Positions 9,750-19,721 of a DNA stretch of 36,648 nt are shown here, piece by piece. The DNA lies in assembly GCA_037176845.1 (NCBI GenBank), contig JAYKXP010000283.1:1-36648 (forward strand), in the 5' to 3' direction. The translations under genes were made by a program, and so were the position numbers. Each line of letters starts with the position of its first letter. The stretch's first letter is position 1. The notes beneath the pieces are model-generated. The model saw nothing but the letters and a program-made list of their open reading frames with translations, was not told the origin of the DNA and did no database searches. The DNA is from Paramarasmius palmivorus (Eukaryota > Basidiomycota > Agaricomycetes > Agaricales > Marasmiaceae).

Positions 9750-9991
9750 GACCTTAGCCACCTCCCCTTTGGGCATTACTTGAGAAGTGAGAAGTCGATC
9801 TGTCTTGTCCTCAATCTCGGTATTGGTAACTAAACGATGAGCAAGAATCAGATCATGACATGTCCCATTGAGGAAATAAGCCGTACAAATGTGATCTCTG
9901 TCCTAGAGCGACAGTGACGAAGTCCGATATGGAATGCCATAGTATGAGGTGCAAGCGGAGCATGGCGGTCTGTGAGACATCTGATTTGTAG
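9750..9991 (+). pseudogene. Zinc-finger 3' remnant (finger 2) in unit 1
   Basis: The last exon of a family gene is recognisable from 9852. Finger 2 is complete as C-x2-C-x12-H-x3-C (KPYKCDLC, TVTKSDM, then CHSMRC) and ends at a stop at 9989-9991. A TGA occurs in the linker just before the finger. Upstream, TTACTTGAGAAGTGAG at 9776-9791 corresponds to the end of exon 3 plus donor, but finger 1 and everything before it is gone. It therefore represents a second, older zinc-finger locus within the duplicated unit. Confidence 0.65.
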
Positions 9992-9994
9992 TTG

Positions 9995-10923
9995 CGTGTA
10001 ACGTGCTGCTTCTCGAACAGCTGAGTATTGTGAGGTGTTCTGTAACAACAGTGAGAAGTCGGCTCCAGTCAATGGATAGGCTGTTGTATCACAACGTGGT
10101 TTTGGTTTCGAAGTCGGCCAGTTCGCGTTCAATGCATGGTCTTGTCCCTTGAGCCATGGCGAGTGTAAGCATACACGACACTGGAGAATGAAATTTTCAC
10201 TCACACCGACGCCCGAGTTTTTTGGCCTCCCGCTGAGTTCTCAGATGAACCACAAATAGTTGTTCCTTCGGGTGTAAATCTTGAGGTGTGCCTTCGGGGA
10301 AGATATGCGCTTTGGCTACGGCTGGTTCTGTTCGAGGTTGGCGCGCTGGACAGATGGGAGTGAGAATTTGTAGGGGCGCCATGAAGAATCCAGGTGGGAG
10401 TTATTGCCTAATCTCTCAGGCCTTCAGGATTACACATCTTGACCTTGTCGTTGTCGCTGTCAACAAACTAAACTTATCATTTTCGGCTGGATAAAGAGAA
10501 CAGATGTACCAACGCACCCAATGGCCGAGAATCCCAGACAGGCCTCCTGTTGACATATGGACGCCCCAAGTATGCCGACTCTATTCTCCGGGAAGGAATG
10601 CGTTCAGTGCGATACATAACGCCTTCTTTGACCGCAGCAATTACCGCATGAAAATAACTGGCAGGGTGATGGGGGTCGAAGATAATGTTGGTCAGCAAAC
10701 TGACGAGAGAACGGCCTGATGACATCACCGATCTCCGGGGCAGCTGAGACTGCGCAGCCCTGAGCCTTTTCAAAACTTCCGAACTGCGTCGGCGGCTGGC
10801 GACTGGTGACTCACGAACACAGCGAAGATTTGAACTGTTCCTTTTTCCAGACAGTAAACTCGTCCTATCGTTCAAGTTGCGCAGTCTCGTTTTGATTATA
10901 GCCGTTACAAAGCCGTTATTCAA
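9995..10923 (-). pseudogene. Unrecognised Ser-rich gene Y, unit 1 copy
   Basis: The minus strand carries a segment with SLLTNIIFDPHHP (about 10700) and, further downstream, a Ser/Arg-rich stretch (NRTSRSQSAYLPRRH, about 10330-10285), then GGQK and a short tail. The same order is found in unit 2. Frames change several times between the parts, so either introns or decay separate them. The stretch around LTNIIFD followed by a serine-rich tail is reminiscent of small fungal multi-span membrane proteins, but this is too weak to assign. Confidence 0.35.
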
Positions 10924-11394
10924 GGGATTGACTGACTGCCATCATCAACCCTGTAGCGAGGACGATTTGAATCATTTGATACGACAGGATACGAGTCGGA
11001 GTGCAGACTTGAACAACGGTACATAGGAATAACTAAGTAGGGGACAGAGTTCGTCTATGGCGAATTCCTATTCGTATACATGAAGGTAGCGTCGGGTTGC
11101 ACAAGATAGGATTCAAAAACTTCGACCAAAGAGAGGACAATGGTATTAGAGTTATGAGCATCCGGCGCCGCAGCAAAGGGGTTCTGTTGAGTCCCCGACT
11201 TTCACTGAAGGATGGGTTATACAATATATCATAGGCATCTACTTCTCAATAGGTAATACATGTTACTGCGCAATCAACTTTATCACATCGGGATACTGAA
11301 CTTTCAGAGTTTACCATTATACATTGTGAGTCACTTAGGGTTGTATGAACAGCGAGGGTAATTCTTCTAGGTTTGTGAGTTTCCTCGAGGCAAA
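10924..11394. other. Spacer between tandem units
   Basis: No gene recognised; short open frames only. This stretch lies between the end of unit 1 homology and the promoter region of the zinc-finger gene at 11496. Confidence 0.4.
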
Positions 11395-11403
11395 GATAAA
11401 TAG
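11395..11403 (+). promoter_or_regulatory. TATA-like element of the 11496 gene
   Basis: GATAAATAG lies about 100 nt upstream of the ATG at 11496, matching the distance seen for TATA elements of sibling genes. Confidence 0.4.
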
Positions 11404-11495
11404 ATCAGCTTGGCTACCATAAAGCTCAAAGTCACACAGAGCCTTCATCAGTCGACCAAAGTTCCACCTAAGCTCGCTTTCGAGTGCTTGGCGAT

Positions 11496-12303
11496 ATGAA
11501 CACTAATGGTGTTCAGTACGCGTTATCTCTACTGCCAAGTTATCACGATGCTCACCGATCGACTTCATCCAGCCTCTCTAAACATGACGCTGAAGACATG
11601 TTTCCATTCTGGAACGAGATGTGGAGTATGCAATCGTGTCCTGTACAAGATAATGCTCTATCCAAAGGTCATCTTCATGTCGCTTATACGCCCCCGAAAT
11701 TGTTTGACATTCAACCCAGATGCCTTTAAAGCTACCAGTCTTCTTTCACAGGACTGGTATTACTTCGACAATCCCGGCTACAATCTAAACGCGCATCAAC
11801 CAATGTACACATTACAGTCGAACAGCGTCTTACCTACAGAGGCTGGGCACGAGCCCATCCCAACGACCAGCAATTACCACGCCCAGGATACCACTCCTCC
11901 CGCGAACGCCAGCGACTTACAAAAAAGCCCGATGTCTCCTGGCGTCGAGCTCCAATGTGCACAGAAGCAAGTGGTAGCTTCCAGGAATGTCCTAGCCGCG
12001 AGCCAGAGGCGCCGACGCCCAGGATGTCGGCTTTACGCATGCACGGATTTTCCCCCTTGCGCGTCGACTTTTACCACCCGTCACAACTTGATCAGTAAGG
12101 CTTTTGTCTAGGCTCTGGCTGGCGGCTAACAAGATGAATTAGATCATATCAAGTCTCATCGCGGAGAGAAACCATACCAATGTTCCTTTTGTCCGATGAA
12201 GACGGTCACAAAGTCAGATATTAAACGCCATACCAGATCGTGCAAGGCAAACTCATCCAGGACGGTTCACGTCCATGTTGTACCTCCTGCTCAAGCTTCA
12301 TAG
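11496..12303 (+). CDS. Two-finger C2H2/C2HC zinc-finger protein (216 aa)
   Basis: Exons 11496-11515, 11573-11667, 11720-12094 and 12143-12303 join in frame across introns of 57, 52 and 48 nt to give 216 aa. Intron 2 has a TTTGACATT branch and CAACCCAG acceptor; exon phases (2, 1, 1) equal those of the minus-strand siblings. The N-terminal half is variable, with SMQSC ... DNALSK near the exon 2 end and QDWYYFDNPGYN in exon 3. The basic block reads KQVVAS ... RRRRPG. Finger 1 is C146-x5-C152-x12-H165-x3-H169, split by intron 3 before H165. The linker is RGEKPYQ. Finger 2 is C177-x2-C180-x12-H193-x3-C197. Known C2H2 proteins of this type bind DNA in the nucleus; the target is unknown. Two decayed sisters lie at 2585-3289 and 7672-8260. 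Confidence 0.8.
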
Positions 12304-12599
12304 TGAGGATCTAGTATGATGAATAATGTAATGTAGTTACCTTGCGAGCTCGTGTAAATGCTAGGCAGCGTTTCGTTTCGTGGGTTACTCTACGAGGTTA
12401 TGTCGACGAAAAGTAGGTCGAATTCGTGAGTTGTCGCTTGGTGAATATACCTGTAGAGAGGATGAGCACGCATGATCACGGAAGAGTAAAACTTACATAC
12501 AGCAGGGTTCGGGTCCGAAAATACCCGATTAAGTAGCCCCTACTGAAGATGCCTTGGCCGGACTACACAACTGGCCCGAGGAATGAGTAGATAGCCGAC

Positions 12600-13560
12600 G
12601 AATGAACATACTTCATGTTCATATCTCGATGTATCCGCTCCGAGTCTGGGAGGCTGGCCGTGACATAGCCTGTGCCTCTCAGAAATGCTACCTCTCTAGC
12701 ACCGACTATCAGACTAGACGAGGTGAACACATAGACAGTGAAATGACGAAGATGAAGCGATATTCTTCATGGCTTGTGGCTAGTTTTGAGAGCGCTATTG
12801 GTCAATTCAATCAGTCAGTTCCAGGAAGAACAAGGTCAAGAGGATTAGACGTACCGAATGCCTACTCGAAAATTCGATCATCGGTTTGGTACAATGAACA
12901 ACGGTGGCTAGAGATATGGTTCCGCCTGCAGAGCCATCCTTGCGTAGTGGATTATGGAGCACCTTCGAGGGTGTGACCCCTCATAGAAGCGGCTGCGGTC
13001 TAACTAGACGCGTTGTTTGACTTTACCCAGTACTTCAATACCTGCGAACCATTCTGTCATTAGTCATTCCGATTAATGAAAATAAAGGGCACTCACCCTG
13101 TAGCTGCGATATTACATTCCATGGTCGACGGAAGACTGAACCATGAAGGTGACTAGCTCGCAGTCCGGCTAGTCTTGGGCCCACGACAAGAGCTGCTCCG
13201 CCCAGAATGCCACGTAGCATCTCACTCGTGATAGAAGGTACGAGATGGAAGTCGAGGTTGTAGGCCAATGGTGTAGTCATGTTCTCCGCAAAGCCATCTA
13301 GGATGTCCCAGGTTTTGGATCCTGCATCGAAAGTGCCTCAGCCTGGTGATTGCGTCAGTTCCTGGATGAACGGAAGAAAGCTAAACAGACAAACCAGAAG
13401 CCTAGTCATTTTCCAGGTGGATTTCGTAGGGAAAAAGCACTCCAAGAAATGTAGAGGTAGACGATAAGAGCCTCGGTGTTGTATAGATATTCCAATGACG
13501 CCCTAGTGCGGCGACCAGCTTCGTGACAAGACGGCGATCATTGCGAGTGTGGACTAGTTG
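12600..13560 (-). pseudogene. Gene X, broken copy in unit 2
   Basis: This aligns with 8572-9545. The segment coding PLAYNLDFHLVPSITSEML (13210-13265) matches VAYNLDFYLVPFFTSML of unit 1, and the GTGAGT ... CGCAG intron near 13050-13100 is preserved. Deletions remove much of the following exon, and after the intron the frame stops within about a dozen codons. The donor GTACGT near 12855 and the region around 12600 are also conserved. A decayed paralogue. Confidence 0.5.
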
Positions 13561-13689
13561 AGACTGTTTTGAGAGCAGTGTGATATCTGCATCCAGAGAG
13601 CGTGTCGCGTAGAAGGTAGTGAGGTCGAGATGTTTCCTGCTCCTTCCTTTGTCACTTCTTTGGCCCGAGGAGGATTACTGCATCTTCCC

Positions 13690-13916
13690 TAACCCAGCTC
13701 TACTCATCAGCCTTAGCCATCTCCCCTTCTTTGAAAGGTGAAAAGTGAATCTGTCTCATCCTCAATCTCGGTATTGGTACCTGAACGACAAGCAAAAATC
13801 AGATCATGGTCCCATCAAGGAAATAAGTCGTACAAATGCGGTTTTTGTCCTAGAGCGACAGTGACCAAGTCCGATAAACGCCATAGCATGAGATGCAAGC
13901 GGAGCATGACGGTCTG
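13690..13916 (+). pseudogene. Zinc-finger 3' remnant (finger 2) in unit 2
   Basis: Counterpart of 9750-9991. Finger 2 can be read as SYKCGFCPRATVTKSDKRHS then MRC, but one residue is lost between Cys and His (C-x11-H), and a 4-nt deletion relative to unit 1 shifts frame at the start of the exon. It ends at a TGA at 13914-13916. Exon 3 is essentially gone. Confidence 0.6.
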
Positions 13917-14034
13917 AGACATCTGATTTGTAGTTGCGTGTAACGAGCTGCTCCTCAAACAGCTGAGTATTGCGAGGTGATCCGTAGCAACTGTGAGAAG
14001 TCGGCTCCGGTCAACGGAAAGGCTGCCGTATCAT

Positions 14035-14760
14035 TCACCACAAGGTTCTGGTTTCGCAATCGGCATCTTTGCGTTCAATGCATGATCTTGTCCCTCGAGC
14101 CATGGCGAGCATGACTGCGGAATGTGCCTGAACGAATGGTGTAAGCATACATGACGCTGGAGAATGATATTTTCGCTCACGCCGACGCCCGAGTTTTTGA
14201 CCTCCCGCCGAGCTCCCAGATCCATGATTAGTTTTTCCTTCGGGTATAAATCTTGGGGCATGCCTTCGGGTCAGATATGCGCTTTGGCTACGGCTGGTTC
14301 TGTTCGAGGATGGCATGCTGGACGGATGGGAGTGAGAGTTTGAAGGAGAGCCAATAGCAGAACCCGGGTGGGAGTCATTGCCTAATCCTTGGGTCTTCAT
14401 TGGGTCTTCATTAGATATCTTGACCTTGTCGTTGTTGCTGTCAACAAGCAAAACTTATCAGCAGGGCAAGGATAATGGATGTACCAACACACCCAATGGC
14501 CGAGACTGGCCTTCTATTCATGTGGACGCCCCAAGTATGAGTATATGAGTATTCTGGCTGCAAAGCCCATTATGGACCGGCGGTTCCATGGTCTTCCAAA
14601 AATAGTGTGTTTGGCTCTCTGGGGTTCAGTGCATTCGACAACGTCTTCTTCGACCGTAGCAATAACCCGCGCGCATTGACTGGCAGGAAGGAACCGGTGA
14701 TGAGGTGGTCGAAAATAATGTTGGTCAGCAATTTTTACATAAACCGATCGCGACAAGAGA
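14035..14760 (-). pseudogene. Unrecognised Ser-rich gene Y, unit 2 copy
   Basis: On the minus strand an open frame around 14715-14575 reads LTNIIFDHLITGSFLPVN, then LLLRSKKTLSNALNPREP, then a stop. A second open stretch (14451-14165) is Ser/Asn/His-rich (GSPSNSHSHPSS, NRTSRSQSAYLTRRH) and runs into a GTGAGC donor near 14180; after a possible 3' splice site near 14130 the frame SCSPWLEGQDHALN continues to a stop near 14040. These pieces occur in the same order in unit 1. An 11-bp direct duplication (GGGTCTTCATT, 14392-14413) lies at the start of the Ser-rich part. The hydrophobic piece followed by a Ser-rich tail could be the end of a multi-span membrane protein, but no family is assigned. Confidence 0.35.
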
Positions 14761-15140
14761 CATCACCGATCCAGACTCTTTTTGATCAGAGCCCTACTTA
14801 CCGTGCCTCTCCCTAACAATGACTCGTCTAGGCGTCTACCACATTCGTACTGGCTCGAGTTCATCAAAACTATTTGCTCTGTGGGTCTAGCGCCAGGGCA
14901 GCGCCATCTCGAACACAGGTCAGGGAGGCTCGGCCGGCGCCGAGAATGAAGCTGATCAGCCTCAACTTCCATCAAGGATGATCAAGAGGTGTTTGATGTT
15001 GGACCCACACGCTTCGACCACGCTTGCCATCACTAGCATCACTTCCCGAGGACCCACAGAGTAGTCTATATCTCAATTCACGAGCCGCCAGAGATGTATT
15101 CAACAGATTTGAGTGTCATAGCTCTCCTTGAGCGAATGCA

Positions 15141-15147
15141 TATAAAA
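15141..15147 (+). promoter_or_regulatory. TATA box of the 15186 gene
   Basis: TATAAAA lies 45 nt upstream of the ATG at 15186, implying a short 5' leader. Confidence 0.6.
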
Positions 15148-15185
15148 TAGTCATACGATGGCTCTCAGCCTGTACAATACCCGAC

Positions 15186-16035
15186 ATGAACTATTCTTCG
15201 TTTTATACACAGCAGCCTCATTTCGCCTCTAACGGCTTGTACTCGAATCCTGGCATACCGAGCAATATGTATGTCAATGGCGATCGGTAGGTCATCGGTT
15301 ATCTTGTCAAGCCCTCATAGCGCTCAACACTTCTACGGTATCTAGCGTTGCCACCGGCGGAGAAGGCCCAAATGGGGCTTGGACCATGCAATCGAGCTAC
15401 CAGCAAAACTATGTCGAAGGTCATCAGCATGCTGATTTCAACTACGATAATTGGATGGCGGATGTTTATTCAGTGACTCCGAATCACGTTACTTTGCCAT
15501 ACTATCTAAACGACATTATCAATGGTGAGGATCAATATCCGAATCCCTATCAGCTCGCAAATACGCCAAATTGGTTCTACGTAGACCGACCCGAAGGCTC
15601 GTTTTCCAACACTACCACTCCAGTACCGACGAACAGCGCTCACGGGGTACCTTCCACGAGTCCAGGTCAACTACAACAAAGTCCAACCGTCCCTGGGCTT
15701 CGACTTGAACCCGCTAAAAAGCCAATCGTAGCGTCGGAGCGTTTCCTAGCTGCAAGTCAAAGACGTCGACGTTCAGGAAAGAAATTATTCACATGTACAG
15801 GTTTCTCGTCCTGCGAAGCCACCTTCACCGCTCGTCACAACTTGAGAAGTAAGGCATTTGTTGACCTTTTTGGGATTCAGCTACTGAGATATAATCAGAT
15901 CATATCAGGTCTCATTTGGGAGAAAGGCCACACCAATGCCCCTTCTGTCCCAAGAGGACGGTCACTCGATCAGATATGACGCGCCACAGTAGGCTGTGCA
16001 GATTCAATCCCGCCAAGTTGAACGACGCTCGATGA
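15186..16035 (+). CDS. Two-finger C2H2/C2HC zinc-finger protein (246 aa)
   Basis: Exons 15186-15286, 15346-15848 and 15899-16035 join in frame (introns 59 and 50 nt) to give 246 aa. The start is the first ATG after a TATA box. The N-terminal part is Tyr/Asn/Gln-rich, with TMQSSYQQNY corresponding to SMQS in siblings. The basic block is KKPIVAS ... RRRRSGKKLF. Finger 1 is C184-x5-C190-x12-H203-x3-H207 and finger 2 is C215-x2-C218-x12-H231-x3-C235. A GT-AG segment at 15420-15473 sits exactly where siblings have intron 2. It is 54 nt, a multiple of three, and open, so the gene can be read with or without removing it (246 or 228 aa). It lacks a good branch site near the acceptor. Expected nuclear DNA-binding regulator, targets unknown. 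Confidence 0.8.
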
Positions 16036-18875
16036 ATTCGATCTTCTGCGGGGATATCGATATTCCATTGCCGTTTTAATATGATACTGAATGACTTACG
16101 GATACTAATATCTTATAATAATCGTGGTGATATCCTAAAGCCACTTGTTCGGGAAGTTGGCAACCGCGGGGTGTTAGGCTATACTACAATGAAATGAGCG
16201 AAAACTGACGGTGTACAAGAGTATCGGATCACCCACCGCGACTTCGAAATCCTTCAATGTGCGATTCGCCCATTGTACACCAGACACTTCTAGATCCATG
16301 GCCCGGTAGACGACGTGCGCGATATAGCTCGTCTCTTATTGAGAGTGCTTGAGCGACACCGGCTTATAATCTAGGACATCGTACGGCCAGCACACACTGC
16401 CTTCCTAATTTTTACCGTTGTTCTTGTCTCCCTTCGAGAAGCGAGGGGCAATAATCCCCGGGCGAACAAGCTGGTCTGGTCGTATGAATTATTCCAGTGG
16501 TTCACTCGGATACACGGAATGACCCATTGCTATTGACGGTCACACAGCTGAAGAAACAAAGGGAGATGAGTAAACATGGTGCTTGGATACCGAAGGCTCA
16601 CCTTAACCTACTAGAACGGCGTTCGGGCGTACTAGCTCCTGAGACACTAGCTTCATACCGCTACCCGATAGTATACCAGTCAATCTAGAAGGTATGAGTG
16701 AATATCTGCACTGTAGACTAACAAATAGATATTAGACGTGCCTAAGGCCTCGTACTCATGAAACGATACTCCTGCCCTGAGAGGAGAATTCTCTTCCTTC
16801 TCCGAGTCGTATGTGGACATGCCATTGTTTACAGGCTCCTGCGGTACTGACGTGCCGCAACTATCGAATCCAACATATTGGGTGCATGGAACAGCTACGC
16901 TGTGAAAGTCGTATCAGCACCATTCTCCTGATCTTGTTTGAGGACACTGATGATCAAGCCGTGAGTTTACTGAAATGGAGTGACGAGAAGGGTATCAAAT
17001 GCCTACTAGTACCCCCAAGACTCGTGTTCTCATCCGAAACCGAAATCTGATATCAAAGGAAACAGGGTTTGCGGCCCCGCTTGTGAAAATTAAATGTGGG
17101 GTTGGGGATAGGTCTCCGTGTGTTAACTCCTGAGAGACGAGTGGTATGTGGCGGCGGTGAACCACAGCCTCCAGAGCCAAGTACCCTAGATACCTGCTGT
17201 ACAATAAACGGATGAGCGATTCCGCTGCGCAAAAAAAAACTCGATCAGACCTTCAATTCTGTATATTCGACACAGGCCTGGTTCACTCGGCCATGTACCC
17301 CAAGACCGAGAGCAATCTCTGTAAAACCTCTTCATGATCCGCGTATAGGCACAGCCAGAGTCTTTGTTTTGTTCTTAGAGTAATGGAGCGTCGGCGATAG
17401 CACGAAACTTGAACTTTAAGGACATACCGCTTGCAACCAACTCAGCCAAAAACTAGAAGCAAATATACTCATAGATGTTAATGATACACGGGAAGGTCAG
17501 ATTACGATATCATTCAACAAGACATCCTTTTCTGAAAGGTGTAGTCCATGAGCCCGGGAATAGAAGACGAGAGCCGAAGAACGAACCGTGGTTTATTGTA
17601 CTAGCGAGAGACTCCTTGCTGAATGAAATATACCGCATGACCTGCGATACGCACTGGGGGATCTTTGGGTTGACCTGGACATTTTGAGCGCGCGAATGCT
17701 GCATTGGGCATATTTGGGACCTCGAGCCTCACGTCCTTGGACCGGGAGTCCTTCAGCTTAACATTGTGGGTATTGCCCTGGCATTCATAATCACGTCAAT
17801 AACTAGAAAATGGCGAAATGGCGAAGAAACGCACCGAGAACCTGAACATCTCGATTCCGATACCTTGTCCATAACACCGAGAATCGTTCAGAACATGCGT
17901 GTGTTCATTGAGATTGTATCCAGGTACCCCACGTTGTACCGGTCTCTGGCCTGTAAAAAGCATTGTATGGGTATGCAAGGGAAATAGCAGAAAAGAAAAT
18001 CGAAAAAACGAACAGTGGTACCCAATGCCAGTGTCCATCAAGCCTTCAACGAAGTGTCAACCGTTCTTTGCCCACTTAGTAAACCCAACTCCCCTGAACC
18101 CTAAGTCTTCTCGTAGAAGTAATCCTTGCAGCAGCACACTCCTCCGGCATAGTCGCAGCGAGGTTGGCTACTTGCGTGAAAATAGGTGAAAAAGGAGAAT
18201 AAAGGAAGATAGCTGTAGGTAGACGCACTGCATATCATAGATGTCCACGTATCTTGACGGGAAAGGAGAAGGGCTGCAGGCTGCAGCGCCTTTGGAGAGG
18301 GAGAAATAGTTTTGTATACGACAGCTTCGAAGTCTTGTTTGGGTTCTGTATCGCAAAGCGGCTGGGGCAGTGAATGATATTCGTATGAGTTAACTGGAAC
18401 CCATAAGGAAGTCTCAGTGACTCTGAGGAAACCCGAAAAGGAAGAGCGAATGGCAAGAGCCTGAGTGCGTTGAGGTGCGTTGTTCAAAGCACCGCTTTCC
18501 CGGTTTACAGAGTAATCGCCGACGATTGCCGATTGCCGATTGGCCGCGTCGGTTTACACCAAGTACCCATCACAATCAAACTTCAACCGCATAAACTCTT
18601 ACATATACAACCAACACAACGGTGGTTGATGACCGTGGATGCCTTGTTTTCACCTGAACATTACACGCTAAATCAACATGCCCGCGGCTGATCAGAATAT
18701 CAATGTATCATCTCGATATCCAGTGTATATTGGGTTTCTATAACATGGTGATCATCAACGACGCGTTGTCAGATACAGCGAGGGTCAAGTGAAAACAGAT
18801 CTTGAGTAATGAGCCGCAAAAGTTCTATTTATTATCAGATTCCTTTGAAGAATAAAAGGCCGCCGGGAAGGCCTC
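16036..18875. other. Intergenic, no recognised gene
   Basis: This 2.8-kb stretch has only short overlapping open frames on both strands; those around 17800-18490 are longer (up to 128 codons, minus strand) but lack splice sites, homologous copies or a plausible composition. GATTGCC is repeated three times in tandem at 18524-18544. A well-placed ATG at 18679 starts a short frame that ends quickly. Confidence 0.4.
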
Positions 18876-18882
18876 TATAAAA
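18876..18882 (+). promoter_or_regulatory. TATA box of the 18958 gene
   Basis: TATAAAA lies 82 nt upstream of the first in-frame ATG (18958) of the zinc-finger gene. Confidence 0.6.
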
Positions 18883-18957
18883 TACCACGACTTCTTCTTC
18901 GAGCATCGTTACCGTATTTTTTCAAATCTCCATCCAAAGGTCACCATACATTTCAGT

Positions 18958-19721
18958 ATGCATATGAACGAAGGGTGGGCTATCCATTGTCTCTGCAAAC
19001 CATTACGATGCTCACCAACTTCATCCAAATCTAGTATTGCAGGACCTACCGCCAAAAACCTCAGGCTCTTTCCTTGGGACGAATCTTGGAGCATGCAGTC
19101 AGGATTCAATCGGAATCAGGCCGAAGATCAACCTACCTTTCACACCTGTGAGGACGAAGGGTTTGATTCTATCCAGCGTTTACAAGGTCCTGCCGACAAT
19201 GATTTCGGCCAATATTTGCACACCGATCAGCTCGCAAATACGCCGGAGTCATTCCACATGAATGTCTCGTTTTCCGAAGCTGCCCATGTTTCGTCGAGCA
19301 GCATTCACCATACCTATGTTACACCTCCGATAATCCTACACCAATCACAAACCAGCCCAGCGGCTCCTTTTGCAGAGCCGGAATCCGCAAAGAAGCCAAT
19401 CGTGGCGTCGTCGCGAGTAGTAGCTGCAAGTCAGAAGCGCCGACGCCCACACACAGGAAGCAAACTTTACACCTGTACAGGGTTCTCGCCTTGTGTGGCC
19501 ACCTTTACTGCCCGGCACAACTTGATCAGTGAGCGTATTTGTGTCCTGCTGCGCAACCATCTGACATAAAAAAAACAGATCATATCAATTCCCATCGCGG
19601 AGAGCGGCCATACCAATGTCCCTTCTGTCCCAAGAAGACGGTCACCCAATCGGACATTAGACGGCACAGCAAGTTGTGCAAGTTCAACCCTTCCAATGTG
19701 ACTTGCAACTCGAAGGACTGA
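18958..19721 (+). CDS. Two-finger C2H2/C2HC zinc-finger protein (237 aa), intron-poor copy
   Basis: Exons 18958-19528 and 19579-19721 join in phase 1 across a 50-nt intron (CTGAC branch, AAACAG acceptor) to give 237 aa; ATG 18964 is an alternative start. Finger 1 is C173-x5-C179-x12-H192-x3-H196 and finger 2 is C204-x2-C207-x12-H220-x3-C224. The basic block KKPIVAS ... RRRPHTGSKLY has four extra residues before Lys-Leu-Tyr. Two introns present in siblings are missing. At 18987-19034 a 48-nt segment closely matches intron 1 of the 11496 gene (GATGCTCACC ... ACTTCATCC) but begins TT instead of GT; it is open and a multiple of three, so it appears to be coding here. SWSMQSG and LANTPE match the 15186 gene. 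Confidence 0.8.

Larger units (their letters stand above)
7640..10730 (+). repeat. Tandem segmental duplication, unit 1
   Basis: This ~3.1-kb block aligns in order with 11470-14770. Shared landmarks are the zinc-finger gene start (GCTTGGCGA), CGAATGAACATACTT-like and AGCGGCTGCGGTCTAACT segments, gene X with its intron, a second zinc-finger remnant, and ACATCACCGATC at the end (10721 and 14760). Divergence is substantial, with many small indels, so the duplication is old. Confidence 0.7.
11470..14770 (+). repeat. Tandem segmental duplication, unit 2
   Basis: Counterpart of 7640-10730 with the same gene order. Unit 2 keeps the intact zinc-finger gene (11496-12303), while its gene X copy is broken. 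A third partial relative of the first third of the unit lies at 2520-3500. Confidence 0.7.

Noticed and set aside
10477..14756. Membrane-receptor-like assignment for gene Y
   Set aside because: A short hydrophobic piece followed by a Ser-rich tail was suggestive of fungal multi-span membrane proteins, but frames are broken and no defining motif is visible, so no family is named.
18101..18487. 128-codon minus-strand frame rich in Ser, Pro and Tyr
   Set aside because: The composition reflects pyrimidine-rich DNA; no intron, promoter or related copy was found.
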